Below, in pieces: positions 8,465 to 17,011 of a stretch of 62,399 bases of DNA; position 1 is the stretch's first letter, and every line of letters begins with the position of its first letter. The stretch is from the NCBI GenBank assembly GCA_949289565.1, contig CASEOO010000035.1, positions 1-62,399 of the forward strand, given 5' to 3'. Made by a program: the position numbers and the translations under genes. The notes under the pieces are model-generated. The model made no database searches, had not been told where the DNA came from, and was given only the letters and a program-made list of their open reading frames with translations. The stretch comes from an uncultured Bacteroidales bacterium (GTDB lineage: Bacteria > Bacteroidota > Bacteroidia > Bacteroidales > UBA932).

Positions 8465-10075
8465 TTATTCCTCGACAGCGTAGAGCTGCATATTCCTCAG
8501 GTCGATGATAAGTGTAGTAGGCCATATCTTGAAAATCCACCAGCATTCCCTCATGTCATAGCCTCCATACATAGGTATCCAGCCGGCATTGTTCGGGACA
8601 TCGACTTGCGCCTTTATCTTATTCCCTGAATCAGAGCCGTCACCGGTATCATGTACGCCGTCACCGTCTGTGTCATTGAAATAAGAACCAAGATACCAGT
8701 CAGCTCCAGCCGCTACAGAGAATTTAGTCTGTCCTCCTACCTTTCCCAACTTTCCGCCTTTATATACAAGAACCTGTGGGTCAGCCTGGCTAGGTGTGAA
8801 CTGCTGTTCTGCGCCATCGCCCCAGTTGCCTGAACCAGCTCCGATAATCCAGAGCTTGTCTACTACTACTGCAGTGTGGGCTTCATTCTCAGGATTGCCT
8901 CCTTCGTACCATGTCACTTCGAACGGTTTGAGATCCGTCTCAGGATTATAAACTACCACAGTTCCGTTCTCAGTATCCAGAACGACACGGTAGTCACCCA
9001 TGGCAGGGATGTCGTAAACATACTCGGAAGCGACAGTGTAATTGCTCTTTGTTCCGAATGTTCCGTCAGCAGGCTTCACTTCACCCTGAGGCAGAACGAT
9101 GGACATCTTTCCTGCAGAAAGCTCACCGGCCCATGCATATACAGCAGGATTTTCCACTGCAGCAGTCAGTTCCGCGAGACCGTCAGGCACGGCAGTCCCC
9201 TTGATGGCCATAGGATTGCACTCTACATCTATGGTATATACTCCGCCTGCCTGGAATGCGAATCCTTCCTCATATTCGGCGATGGAGCTGAATTCACCTT
9301 TGTCTGTCACCACTTTCACCTCTATCGGAGAAGTCACGGCCACCGGAGCGCAAGTCAGGTAGTAAGACTGCGTCTCATCATCAGAAATGTCCTCATCCTC
9401 CAGAGAAATGGTAAACCCGGACGCGGCCTGTGCCTGGGATGTCAATGCGCCGGTGGTGAAATCGAGCACGAAATCGCCTGACAGGCCGCCGCTGACTTGG
9501 ATTTCCGACAGCAGGAGCTCTTCACCAGTCATATTGGAAATAGATATATTGAGCACAGCCAGAGGATTCTGCACTACTGCATAGAATGAGTCGAAGCCCT
9601 CTGTCTCCACCTTTGAATAGAAAGGCACAGCCAGATGAGTCAAGGCATCAGGCTCGCATCCGGCAATCTGTGCAGGCACATTCACGACTGGAGAAGAAGA
9701 CAAATCTCCGCTGACCATGAAAGACTCGTCATATGGATAGAGAAGATACCATGTGTACGAAGCATCTTTTTCCGGAACGAAAGTATCTGTTCCGAAAATA
9801 TTGTCCTTGCCTGATTTCTGCGTGAATTTGTGCAGAGTATATTCTGAGCCGTCATATACAACTGCTCCGAATTCATCCGCATCATCCCATGCGAACTCAT
9901 ATTCTTCATCATTGGCGGCGCCCATTGAAGCCCTGGTCTGGGGCTGAGGCAGGTCCACGACTACATAGAAATGGTCATCTGCGGCCAGACCTGTATCAGG
10001 CCCGGTCTCTTCTTCCTTTGCACATCCTGCCGCCAGAATCAGGCAGCACATGGATGAATAAAATATTTTTTTCAT
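8465..10075 (-). CDS. Surface lipoprotein paralogue: fimbrillin-like front with SusE/SusF-like modules
   Basis: 536 residues. Lipoprotein signal ending LILAAGC. The layout is that of the neighbour at 6643-8271: a Mfa-like N-terminal half (RASMGAANDEEYEFAWDDAD), then two SusE-like modules (YDIPAMGDYRVVLDTENGT, and a final module ending IIDLRNMQLYAVEE). The acidic loop NDTDGDGVHDTGDG is kept. The pair differ most in the N-terminal half, so the C-terminal modules probably carry the shared ligand-binding role. The final module is also related to that of the SusE-like protein at 13593-15029. Part of the minus-strand run led by susC. Confidence 0.75.
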   Translation of the reverse strand: MKKIFYSSMCCLILAAGCAKEEETGPDTGLAADDHFYVVVDLPQPQTRASMGAANDEEYEFAWDDADEFGAVVYDGSEYTLHKFTQKSGKDNIFGTDTFVPEKDASYTWYLLYPYDESFMVSGDLSSSPVVNVPAQIAGCEPDALTHLAVPFYSKVETEGFDSFYAVVQNPLAVLNISISNMTGEELLLSEIQVSGGLSGDFVLDFTTGALTSQAQAASGFTISLEDEDISDDETQSYYLTCAPVAVTSPIEVKVVTDKGEFSSIAEYEEGFAFQAGGVYTIDVECNPMAIKGTAVPDGLAELTAAVENPAVYAWAGELSAGKMSIVLPQGEVKPADGTFGTKSNYTVASEYVYDIPAMGDYRVVLDTENGTVVVYNPETDLKPFEVTWYEGGNPENEAHTAVVVDKLWIIGAGSGNWGDGAEQQFTPSQADPQVLVYKGGKLGKVGGQTKFSVAAGADWYLGSYFNDTDGDGVHDTGDGSDSGNKIKAQVDVPNNAGWIPMYGGYDMRECWWIFKIWPTTLIIDLRNMQLYAVEE

Positions 10076-10087
10076 ATCGTAGAATTT

Positions 10088-10189
10088 TTATATTCGTTTC
10101 AAATTTTGTATCCGGCCCGCCTGAGAAAGGGCGCTGATACTAAATGCAAATGCTGCAAAACCTGTTATGGAAAGTTTCAATCCTTTCAT
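10088..10189 (-). other. Orphan signal-peptide-like ORF, 33 residues
   Basis: In the 136-base gap between the genes at 8465-10075 and 10212-11810. ATG at 10189, stop at 10088. The peptide begins MKGLKLSITGFAAFAFSI and has a basic start, hydrophobic core and SALSQA cleavage-like end, then stops after a few residues. It may be a short exported peptide, a leader, or the 5' remnant of a deleted exported protein. The sequence alone does not decide. Confidence 0.3.
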
Positions 10190-10211
10190 GCTGAAATCTA
10201 TGTCATTGTGA

Positions 10212-11810
10212 TTAATTCACAGTGACATTCGCCAGTTTCACCCAGAAGCCGTCGGATGAAAGGAATTTCTTATTTGCGGCAAGCCTGATTCCGGCAGGGT
10301 TAAGCCCCTTGTCATCCGTTTTCGAAACATCGACGATTCCTACGGCCCATATATATCCTCCGATAGAAACTTTCTTCATGGAAAATTCTGAAGAATATTC
10401 CACCGGAGAAGAAGACAGCCATTTCGAAAGATCAGAGTCTTCCACAACAAATTCATATACAGGCTGTTCCGTCTGCATATCGAGAAGGGCATACGCTACC
10501 TTGTATTTCTGATTCCACTGAACCAGATTTGTCGGGCAATATCCCCACCCGAGATTTCTCCAGGTCGAAGTGAGGGTGACATCGGCATCAGAACCCAATG
10601 CAATGTGCTCAGGCACAGAAGCCTCTTCAGGATAAAGCCTGTAACCCCCCTCCTGTGCAAACCTTTCTACATACTTGAAAGCATCTTCAAACCATGAACG
10701 GGTCTCGTCTCCCACGCGGAAATCCATCATATTCACGAATGCTTTTTCCCCTTCTTTGAATTCGCCTTCCCGGACTTCATAAGGGGAATCGTAGCCGTCA
10801 TCTTTCATGCTGCCCTGATGGCTTGCATTGCTCAGCACATAGCCGCCTTCCAGAATGACAGGAAGCTTGAAATTCCATTTAGCCACGAATCCCCGTTCCC
10901 AATCGTTGTATCCCCAGCTCTTGTTAAGCATGCCGAATGCGTCGGACCTGAGACAATAGCCGTTGTCAATAGCTATTTGAAGCAACGCCTCACTGTCATC
11001 ATCCGCTTTCTCGCCTTCGCTTTTCGGCGCTCCTATATGACGGTGATAATTAATGGCCAGAGGCACTTTCGTGAAGCACCTTGAATACAGACCAGTAATC
11101 CACTCCATCGTTTCTTTTTTATACTCAGGGGTTTTGGCGGTCTCTGCATTGCCCTGCTCATAGCACACATTGTGGCCTTCTCCCCATTTTCCCAAGCCGT
11201 AGCCGTCGATAAACGCCAGCTTGTCAGGGTCGTTGAATTCTTTCGCAAAATCTTCTATGAATTTCTCATAGCATTCGCGCCACACCTTGTCTGTGGCCAA
11301 AGGAGTCTTTCTGTCTTGAAAATCTGAATTTTCCAGCCAATATTTAGCACCCTTGTCAAAAACCCACTCAGGCGTATTCTCTCCCTGGTCTCTGCCATCT
11401 ATCACTACACGGAAAGCCATGGGAAGGCCCAGCTCCTGGCCTCTTTTGTACAGTTTGTACAGCTGGCTGTCCGGGTCCTGCCAGAAGTATTTGCCCTCGG
11501 CAGGATTGAAGTTTTTCCAGCCGGTCCTGACATAGAAACATGAAGCATAGTCACGGACTTTCACTGTCTTGCCGCTGGATGTCACGAACTCGGTATCAAA
11601 ATATGACGGGTCAGAGGTGCCTGAAACATACATCACCCATCCAGTCATAGGATTCTTGATGACAGATGACCTGTCAGAAGTGATCTTCACTGTCACATAA
11701 CCTTCGGGGACAGAAGCTCCGCCGCCGTCTCCGTTTTCCGGTTCTGTATTTCCTCCACATGACGAAATCGCCATGATGGAAAGAAAAAGTATAGCTTCTC
11801 TGAATTTCAT
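10212..11810 (-). CDS. DUF4874/DUF4832 lipoprotein, putative glycoside hydrolase-like
   Basis: 532 residues, lipobox around Cys18 (AISSC). The N-terminal domain looks like a TIM barrel: GWVMYV, FNPAEGKYFW, AFRVVIDGRDQG, then GYGLGKWGE (Glu211), INYHRHIGAP, SDAFGM..SWGYNDWE and LPVILEGGY (Glu321). The C-terminal DUF4832 part has a beta-sandwich look (WRNLGWGYCP, VAYALLD, YIWAVGIVD). All these motifs recur in the 1-2322 and 11856-13589 proteins. The two glutamates, 110 residues apart after predicted strands, recall clan GH-A acid/base and nucleophile positions; this is inference, as the family has no function I can name. 46 bases downstream of its paralogue. Confidence 0.8.
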   Translation of the reverse strand: MKFREAILFLSIMAISSCGGNTEPENGDGGGASVPEGYVTVKITSDRSSVIKNPMTGWVMYVSGTSDPSYFDTEFVTSSGKTVKVRDYASCFYVRTGWKNFNPAEGKYFWQDPDSQLYKLYKRGQELGLPMAFRVVIDGRDQGENTPEWVFDKGAKYWLENSDFQDRKTPLATDKVWRECYEKFIEDFAKEFNDPDKLAFIDGYGLGKWGEGHNVCYEQGNAETAKTPEYKKETMEWITGLYSRCFTKVPLAINYHRHIGAPKSEGEKADDDSEALLQIAIDNGYCLRSDAFGMLNKSWGYNDWERGFVAKWNFKLPVILEGGYVLSNASHQGSMKDDGYDSPYEVREGEFKEGEKAFVNMMDFRVGDETRSWFEDAFKYVERFAQEGGYRLYPEEASVPEHIALGSDADVTLTSTWRNLGWGYCPTNLVQWNQKYKVAYALLDMQTEQPVYEFVVEDSDLSKWLSSSPVEYSSEFSMKKVSIGGYIWAVGIVDVSKTDDKGLNPAGIRLAANKKFLSSDGFWVKLANVTVN

Positions 11811-11855
11811 CGTTATTCAGTTAGTGTTTCATAAAATCTGAAAATTCACAGGCTG

Positions 11856-13589
11856 TCAGTCTACTACTGCGACTTTCTCAAGCATAAGCCATCCATCTTC
11901 GGCAAAGTCCCCCTGAGCGGCGAGCTCGATTCCGATATTGTACTCACCTGCTTCAGGATCGCTTGTGAATGTGTCGACTATCCCCACAGCCCAGCAATAA
12001 TTGCCAGGGGCAATGCCGTCAGGGGTGACATCGAACTCATACTGCTTTCTGCCGGAATCCAAGGTCCACTCATGAGGGAGAGCTTTTTCGTCATAGAAAA
12101 CATTGTCCCCCACGACTTTTCCGCTGCTGGTGTTGAGCAGAGCGAAAGCCACTTTGTATCGTCCCTGATATTGCTTGATATTGGTAGGGCAGTAAGCGCG
12201 GCCTTTGTTCAGCCAGCGGTGCTGGACAGTATATGTCCGGCCGTTCGTCACCTTTGTCGGTACAGTCACACGGTCAGGATAAACTTTGTAGCACCCCTCT
12301 TCCAAGAAGTCTTCCACCAAGTCATAAGCATCATTGAACCACGACCAGGTTTCGCCCCTGGTATATGTTGCGTCATACCTGAGATCCATCATGTTCACAT
12401 AAGCAGAAGCCATGGCGTCATATTCTCCCTGGCGAAGGTCATGAGGTGTCTTGTAGCCTCCCGCGTCATCGGTCGTATAGTCTCCGTTAGTCACTATCCA
12501 GCCGCCTTCGCCTAAGACAGGGATCTGGAATCTCCACTGTGAAATGAATTTCTTTTCCCAGCCGGCATATCCGAAATTGCCTGAGGTCATTCCGAAGGCA
12601 TCATGCCTCATGCTGAATCCTTTGCTTATGGCACTTGACATAAGTTTTTCAGTCAGGGCGCAACGTTCAGGTTCATTCTCCGCCAGGCCCTCGCTGATGA
12701 TGCATCCGGCGAATTTGTGATAGTTCGTCACGACAGGCACTTTTGTGAATGCATTCGCATAAACGTCAGTAACCCATTCGAAAACTGCTTCCCTCGGAGT
12801 CTCGTCATTCGTTGAATAAACGCAGGTGTGGTATTCTCCCCACTTGCCCATTCCCAGCCCGCTGATGAATTCAGTGACAGCAGGATCATTGTACTCACGC
12901 GCCAGGGCATTGATGAATTTCGCATATTCCTCCTGGAAAACAGGATCGTCAGGATATGGCGACCAATATTGGCGCTCATTGCCTGCGCTTCCAAGCGTGA
13001 AGTTGAAATAACCCTTGCCAGGAGTATGGACAGTCTTGCCGTCTTTTGTGACCAGCCGGCCGCCGGCATTGGAGCCATACTTGGCATCCATCTTCTCCTT
13101 CACAAAGTCCGGAGTACAGAATGCATTTGCATCCCGGCTGTCGACTTTGAGCGTGAAGGCGAGGGTGAGCCCTCTTTCCTTTGCACCTTCTTCAAAAAGC
13201 CTGAGGCTGCGTGCCAGAGGATATTTCACCTCGTCAATGCCGTCATCCCATATATAAACGCCTTCTTCAGGATTGAAGTCAGTCCATGAGCCTCGCAGAT
13301 AAATGACATGGCCGTAGTCGAAAACATTCACTGTCCCCTCCGATGAAGGGAAGTTCTCGTACTTCTCCCAGAATTCATCCACATCATCGATCATCGGGAC
13401 ATAGACGACCCAGCCGCTCAGAGGATTGCGAAGCTTTTTCTTGATATCCGACTTTATCGTCAGTTCGGCATTCCCTTCCGGGATATTGCTCCCCCAAGAG
13501 GTCCCGGCACCATCGTCCGGGACTTCTTTTTCGCCGCAGGACAGAGCCAGGGCGAGAGGGAGTACTAAACACATTACCTTTTTCAGCAT
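11856..13589 (-). CDS. DUF4874/DUF4832 lipoprotein, divergent paralogue
   Basis: 577 residues; lipoprotein signal with Cys18 (LALSC). It keeps the family landmarks: GWVVYVP, DFNPEEGVYIW, GLGMGKWGE (Glu252), NYHKFAG, RHDAFGM, and LGEGGWIV (Glu361), with the two glutamates 109 residues apart. It differs by an insertion at about residues 173-212 (a Gly/Lys-rich stretch ending YWSPYPDDP) and by SRDANAF in place of GRDQGEN, so it may recognise a different sugar. Its start lies 4 bases after the stop of the SusE-like gene, so both are almost certainly co-transcribed with susCD. Confidence 0.8.
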   Translation of the reverse strand: MLKKVMCLVLPLALALSCGEKEVPDDGAGTSWGSNIPEGNAELTIKSDIKKKLRNPLSGWVVYVPMIDDVDEFWEKYENFPSSEGTVNVFDYGHVIYLRGSWTDFNPEEGVYIWDDGIDEVKYPLARSLRLFEEGAKERGLTLAFTLKVDSRDANAFCTPDFVKEKMDAKYGSNAGGRLVTKDGKTVHTPGKGYFNFTLGSAGNERQYWSPYPDDPVFQEEYAKFINALAREYNDPAVTEFISGLGMGKWGEYHTCVYSTNDETPREAVFEWVTDVYANAFTKVPVVTNYHKFAGCIISEGLAENEPERCALTEKLMSSAISKGFSMRHDAFGMTSGNFGYAGWEKKFISQWRFQIPVLGEGGWIVTNGDYTTDDAGGYKTPHDLRQGEYDAMASAYVNMMDLRYDATYTRGETWSWFNDAYDLVEDFLEEGCYKVYPDRVTVPTKVTNGRTYTVQHRWLNKGRAYCPTNIKQYQGRYKVAFALLNTSSGKVVGDNVFYDEKALPHEWTLDSGRKQYEFDVTPDGIAPGNYCWAVGIVDTFTSDPEAGEYNIGIELAAQGDFAEDGWLMLEKVAVVD

Positions 13590-13592
13590 ATG

Positions 13593-15029
13593 CTACCTGG
13601 ATTCAAACTTTATCAGCAGGTTTCTGAAGTCGAAGGTGACATAGTTCGTTCCTGACGGCACCTGCCAGTATGAACCTTTCGGGTCGATCTTCTTGGCGCC
13701 TTCAGTGTTTTCATCGACTATATTTCCTTCCTTATCCTCATACCAAGTGCCTGAACCATGTCTGAACTGGTTCTTTGACCAAGAACCCAACGTCACGACC
13801 GCTCCGTTTCCAATGCTGCCATTGCCGTCTTTATCCTGTCCGTCACCATCCCAGGCATCCGGATCCAAGGCTGGTCCGATCTCATAGGAATTGTTGACTC
13901 CATCTGACGGTTTGTTATAATCATTGAATTCTGCCTCGCTGAAGTTTACGAGGGCGAAGTCAGTCCTGCCGTTGAAAGCGTCGCCGCTGTAGACGAAAAT
14001 CATAGGGTCAGCCAGGCTCTGCACTATAGTTATAGCCTTGCCTTCTTTCTTCCATCCGCCAGAATCTCCCCTCAGATATATGACTCTGTCGCCGGAAAGT
14101 GTAGTGGTGATTTCCTCGTATTTCTCATGGTCATCATTCGGATACCAGGTGACAGTGAATTCTTCATTGATAGGATGACTTTCAGAATACATGGTGAGAG
14201 TCTTTTCCTCCAGGTCGACCACCACGCGGTATTTTCCATCCTGAGGGATGCTCCACTTGGCTTCAACAGGAACTTCAGCCTTGTCTGAGCCCTCCACTTC
14301 CACAGGAGCAAGCACTCTGGCAGGAACGGCCTCGCCATCCTGGAAATCTGTCGTCTGGCCTTCTTCAGGGGCTATGTACTGAGATACATCATTATATTCA
14401 AGCCTGATGACCAGTTCGCCGGCAGCAAGCTGGAGATAAGATGCATAGATGTTTTCATCTTCCACTGTAGTGGATATTCTCTGCGAAGTAGTGCCTGTGA
14501 CAGATGAGCCTTCGAGATAAACATTGTCGGCATCGAATACAAGAGGCCTGTACGGGCGGACATCGATATCCACTGTGCGCACTTCCGGCATGGCATACTT
14601 GGAGCCGCCTTCCCATTTGGCTATAACCCTGAAAGAAAGAGTCGAGGCCACGCTGTTCGACTGTCCCCATGTGTCGATAATCAGGTTCTGCAGCTGCTCT
14701 GTAGTATAAGATATCGAATAGTCACCTTCATTGAGAGTCTCTCTCACAGAGGTGGTGAACTCGTTCACTGCGAGGTCCAGTTCAGCTATATAGCTTATTA
14801 TATAGTCATCCGGCATCTGGCGGGCGTCAGTCCATGTAAATGTCAGGACCGGCTCGTCTGCAGGAGTGTCCTCTTTCAGCTCGAGTGTCGTGGCAGACGC
14901 CGTGAGCGTCATAGTCTCGTCATTGTCGAGAAGGTACGAGTTGTCATACTCGTCATAGTCGTCGGCGCAGGAAGAAAGCCCTGCGGCGGCAAGTGCAAAG
15001 GCACTGAGATATAAAAGTATCTTTTTCAT
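13593..15029 (-). CDS. SusE-like outer-membrane glycan-binding lipoprotein
   Basis: 478 residues from the ATG at 15029 (MKKILLYLSA, lipobox LSSC); an upstream in-frame start would run into susD. The N-terminal Ig-like SusE domain (TLTASATTLELKEDTPADEP..TFTWTDARQM) is followed by two modules; the first holds IPQDGKYRVVVDLEEKTLTMY and the last ends FDFRNLLIKFESR. An Asp/Gly-rich loop (DAWDGDGQDKDGNG) parallels those in the proteins at 6643 and 8465. It directly follows susD, the usual place of susE. Predicted surface carbohydrate binding; ligand unknown. Confidence 0.85.
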   Translation of the reverse strand: MKKILLYLSAFALAAAGLSSCADDYDEYDNSYLLDNDETMTLTASATTLELKEDTPADEPVLTFTWTDARQMPDDYIISYIAELDLAVNEFTTSVRETLNEGDYSISYTTEQLQNLIIDTWGQSNSVASTLSFRVIAKWEGGSKYAMPEVRTVDIDVRPYRPLVFDADNVYLEGSSVTGTTSQRISTTVEDENIYASYLQLAAGELVIRLEYNDVSQYIAPEEGQTTDFQDGEAVPARVLAPVEVEGSDKAEVPVEAKWSIPQDGKYRVVVDLEEKTLTMYSESHPINEEFTVTWYPNDDHEKYEEITTTLSGDRVIYLRGDSGGWKKEGKAITIVQSLADPMIFVYSGDAFNGRTDFALVNFSEAEFNDYNKPSDGVNNSYEIGPALDPDAWDGDGQDKDGNGSIGNGAVVTLGSWSKNQFRHGSGTWYEDKEGNIVDENTEGAKKIDPKGSYWQVPSGTNYVTFDFRNLLIKFESR

Positions 15030-15055
15030 AATGACTTTTCTTTTTAATTCGTCTG

Positions 15056-17002
15056 CTACCATCCAGGAAGCTGCCTGAGGTTAGGATTCCTGTCTATGTC
15101 ATCCTGAGGCACAGGCCACCAGTAACTGATAAATTTGCGGTCCTGCAGGTCGACTCTCTTGTAATAGTCTTCCTTATCTTTCTTCTCTGCCATCAGGTTC
15201 ATTCCGAAGAACGGTCCGTCCAGCACATCTTCTGCCTCTTTCCAGCGGCGGAGGTCATTCCAGCGTATTCCTGATTCACAGCAGAGCTCCACACGCCTTT
15301 CTCTGTGTATGAGGTCCCTGAGACTCTCAGGCGCAGGCTTGGCGAAGCCATCCACTCCATACTGAGGGATGCCGGCTCTTTCGCGGATTTTATTCAGATA
15401 TTTGTATATTTCATTTTCATTTTCGCCGAATGTGCCTTCAGCCATGCTCTGTTCATAAAGGCATTCCGCATAGCTCAGATATGCTTCTGCCAGACGATAT
15501 ACGATACCATGGCGATGAGCGTACTCGCCTGTAGAGCTTGAACCGGCATAGTCAGGAGCGACTTTTTTCTTCACCAGATATCCGAAGCCAGGATAGTCTG
15601 CATGAGGACGGCCGTCATCTCCGTTGAAATAAAAGTCAGTATATTCCTTAGGCGTGCCTGTATTGTTGTCGTGATAAGTCAGCCCCCAGTGATATGCATC
15701 GTTGTACAGCACTGAGACATAGAAACGAGGCTCTCTGCCGCAGTACATCATATATGTGCCCTGAGTGGTGATCACGTTCTTCGTGTCGCCCTCCTTTCCG
15801 TCAGGGTCATTATAGAAATATCTGGTATCCACTTCCCATGCGGCTGTAGAGAACCCTTCCTCAGAATATCCTGATTCTTCATTGATAATCGGAGCTCCTG
15901 TCGAAGTGTATCCAGTGATAGGCACCAGGCCGTTGTTCATGAAAAATGCATCGACCAGATTCTGGGTCACGCCGATGTTTCCATGGTTCGCAAGGCTTCG
16001 CGGAGCTGCCATGGAATCAAACCATGCCGCTGTGTTCACTCCGTCTTTGGTGTGAGGGATGATGATTTCTGTGTTTCCCTGATTCTCGCGAAGCATCATG
16101 ACCTCGAGCAGGCTCATATATGGATCAGGCTCACCATTCACATCCTCTGCCTCATATATGGCATAGCCGTTCTCCTCGGCAGTATCTATCAGAAGTTTGT
16201 TAGCTTCGGCCGCCACTCTCCATCTCGCAGGATCATACTTTTCGCTGAATATCTGCTCGCCGTCGCAGTTCACCATGCCTGAAAGGTCAGGGTTTCCATT
16301 CACAAGCGGGCTTGCCGCAAAAGTCAGCAGGCGCGCACGGATAGCCAGAGCCCAGAGAGAAGTGGCGCGACCATAGTCGTCTGCCTGGTTCGCATAGTGT
16401 ATAGGCAGGTCTTCCGCTACATCCAGAAGTTCATTTGCGCACCAGTCCACCACCTCATAGAAAGGCCTCTGCTTCAGGAAAGTGTCTTCATCCTGTGTAG
16501 ACGGAGCAGCCTTGTCGATGATAGGCACTGCGCCATAAGTCATCACCAGGAGGGAATGATAATATGCAATGAAAAATCTGCATTCTGCCTTCATGCTCTC
16601 GATGTCCTTTGCTGTGACATCTTCGAGAGGATGGGCGTTCTCCAGAAAGACATACGCCTGACGTATTCTCTTGGACAGGTCTGTCCAGAAATTTATAATC
16701 TGAGGATCGCTCGGAGTCCAGCTTCCTCTGACATAGAGGCTGACAGAGTTGCCCACCGAGAACCAGTCAGGAGGGGTGGACATGTCGTCTGCTATCATAT
16801 CCCAGTTCGAGTCCGCATAGCAGGCAGGTATGCCGTCATAGATATAGGCAAGCCACCTTTCGAGGTTGCCGCTGTTTTCAAATGCAGTCTCTACATCCAG
16901 CTGGTCATCCGGCCTTTTGTCCAGATAATCTGAACATCCGGACAGGAAAGGAAGGACTACAGCCAGTGTACACAATAGTATCTTATTTTTCATGATCTTC
17001 AT
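15056..17002 (-). CDS. susD: SusD/RagB-family outer-membrane lipoprotein (region A)
   Basis: 648 residues. Signal and lipobox FLSGC, then the family opening DYLDKRPDDQLDVETAF. The C-terminal signature region LIHRERRVELCCESGIRWNDLRRWKEAE is typical, and the protein ends YWWPVPQDDIDRNPNLRQLPGW. SusD forms the lid of the SusC transporter and captures oligosaccharides at the cell surface. It starts 10 bases after susC. Longer than the usual 500-600 residues because of extra loops in the middle. Two ATGs three codons apart (17002 and 16993) are both possible starts. Confidence 0.93.
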   Translation of the reverse strand: MKIMKNKILLCTLAVVLPFLSGCSDYLDKRPDDQLDVETAFENSGNLERWLAYIYDGIPACYADSNWDMIADDMSTPPDWFSVGNSVSLYVRGSWTPSDPQIINFWTDLSKRIRQAYVFLENAHPLEDVTAKDIESMKAECRFFIAYYHSLLVMTYGAVPIIDKAAPSTQDEDTFLKQRPFYEVVDWCANELLDVAEDLPIHYANQADDYGRATSLWALAIRARLLTFAASPLVNGNPDLSGMVNCDGEQIFSEKYDPARWRVAAEANKLLIDTAEENGYAIYEAEDVNGEPDPYMSLLEVMMLRENQGNTEIIIPHTKDGVNTAAWFDSMAAPRSLANHGNIGVTQNLVDAFFMNNGLVPITGYTSTGAPIINEESGYSEEGFSTAAWEVDTRYFYNDPDGKEGDTKNVITTQGTYMMYCGREPRFYVSVLYNDAYHWGLTYHDNNTGTPKEYTDFYFNGDDGRPHADYPGFGYLVKKKVAPDYAGSSSTGEYAHRHGIVYRLAEAYLSYAECLYEQSMAEGTFGENENEIYKYLNKIRERAGIPQYGVDGFAKPAPESLRDLIHRERRVELCCESGIRWNDLRRWKEAEDVLDGPFFGMNLMAEKKDKEDYYKRVDLQDRKFISYWWPVPQDDIDRNPNLRQLPGW

Positions 17003-17011
17003 TTGTATAAT

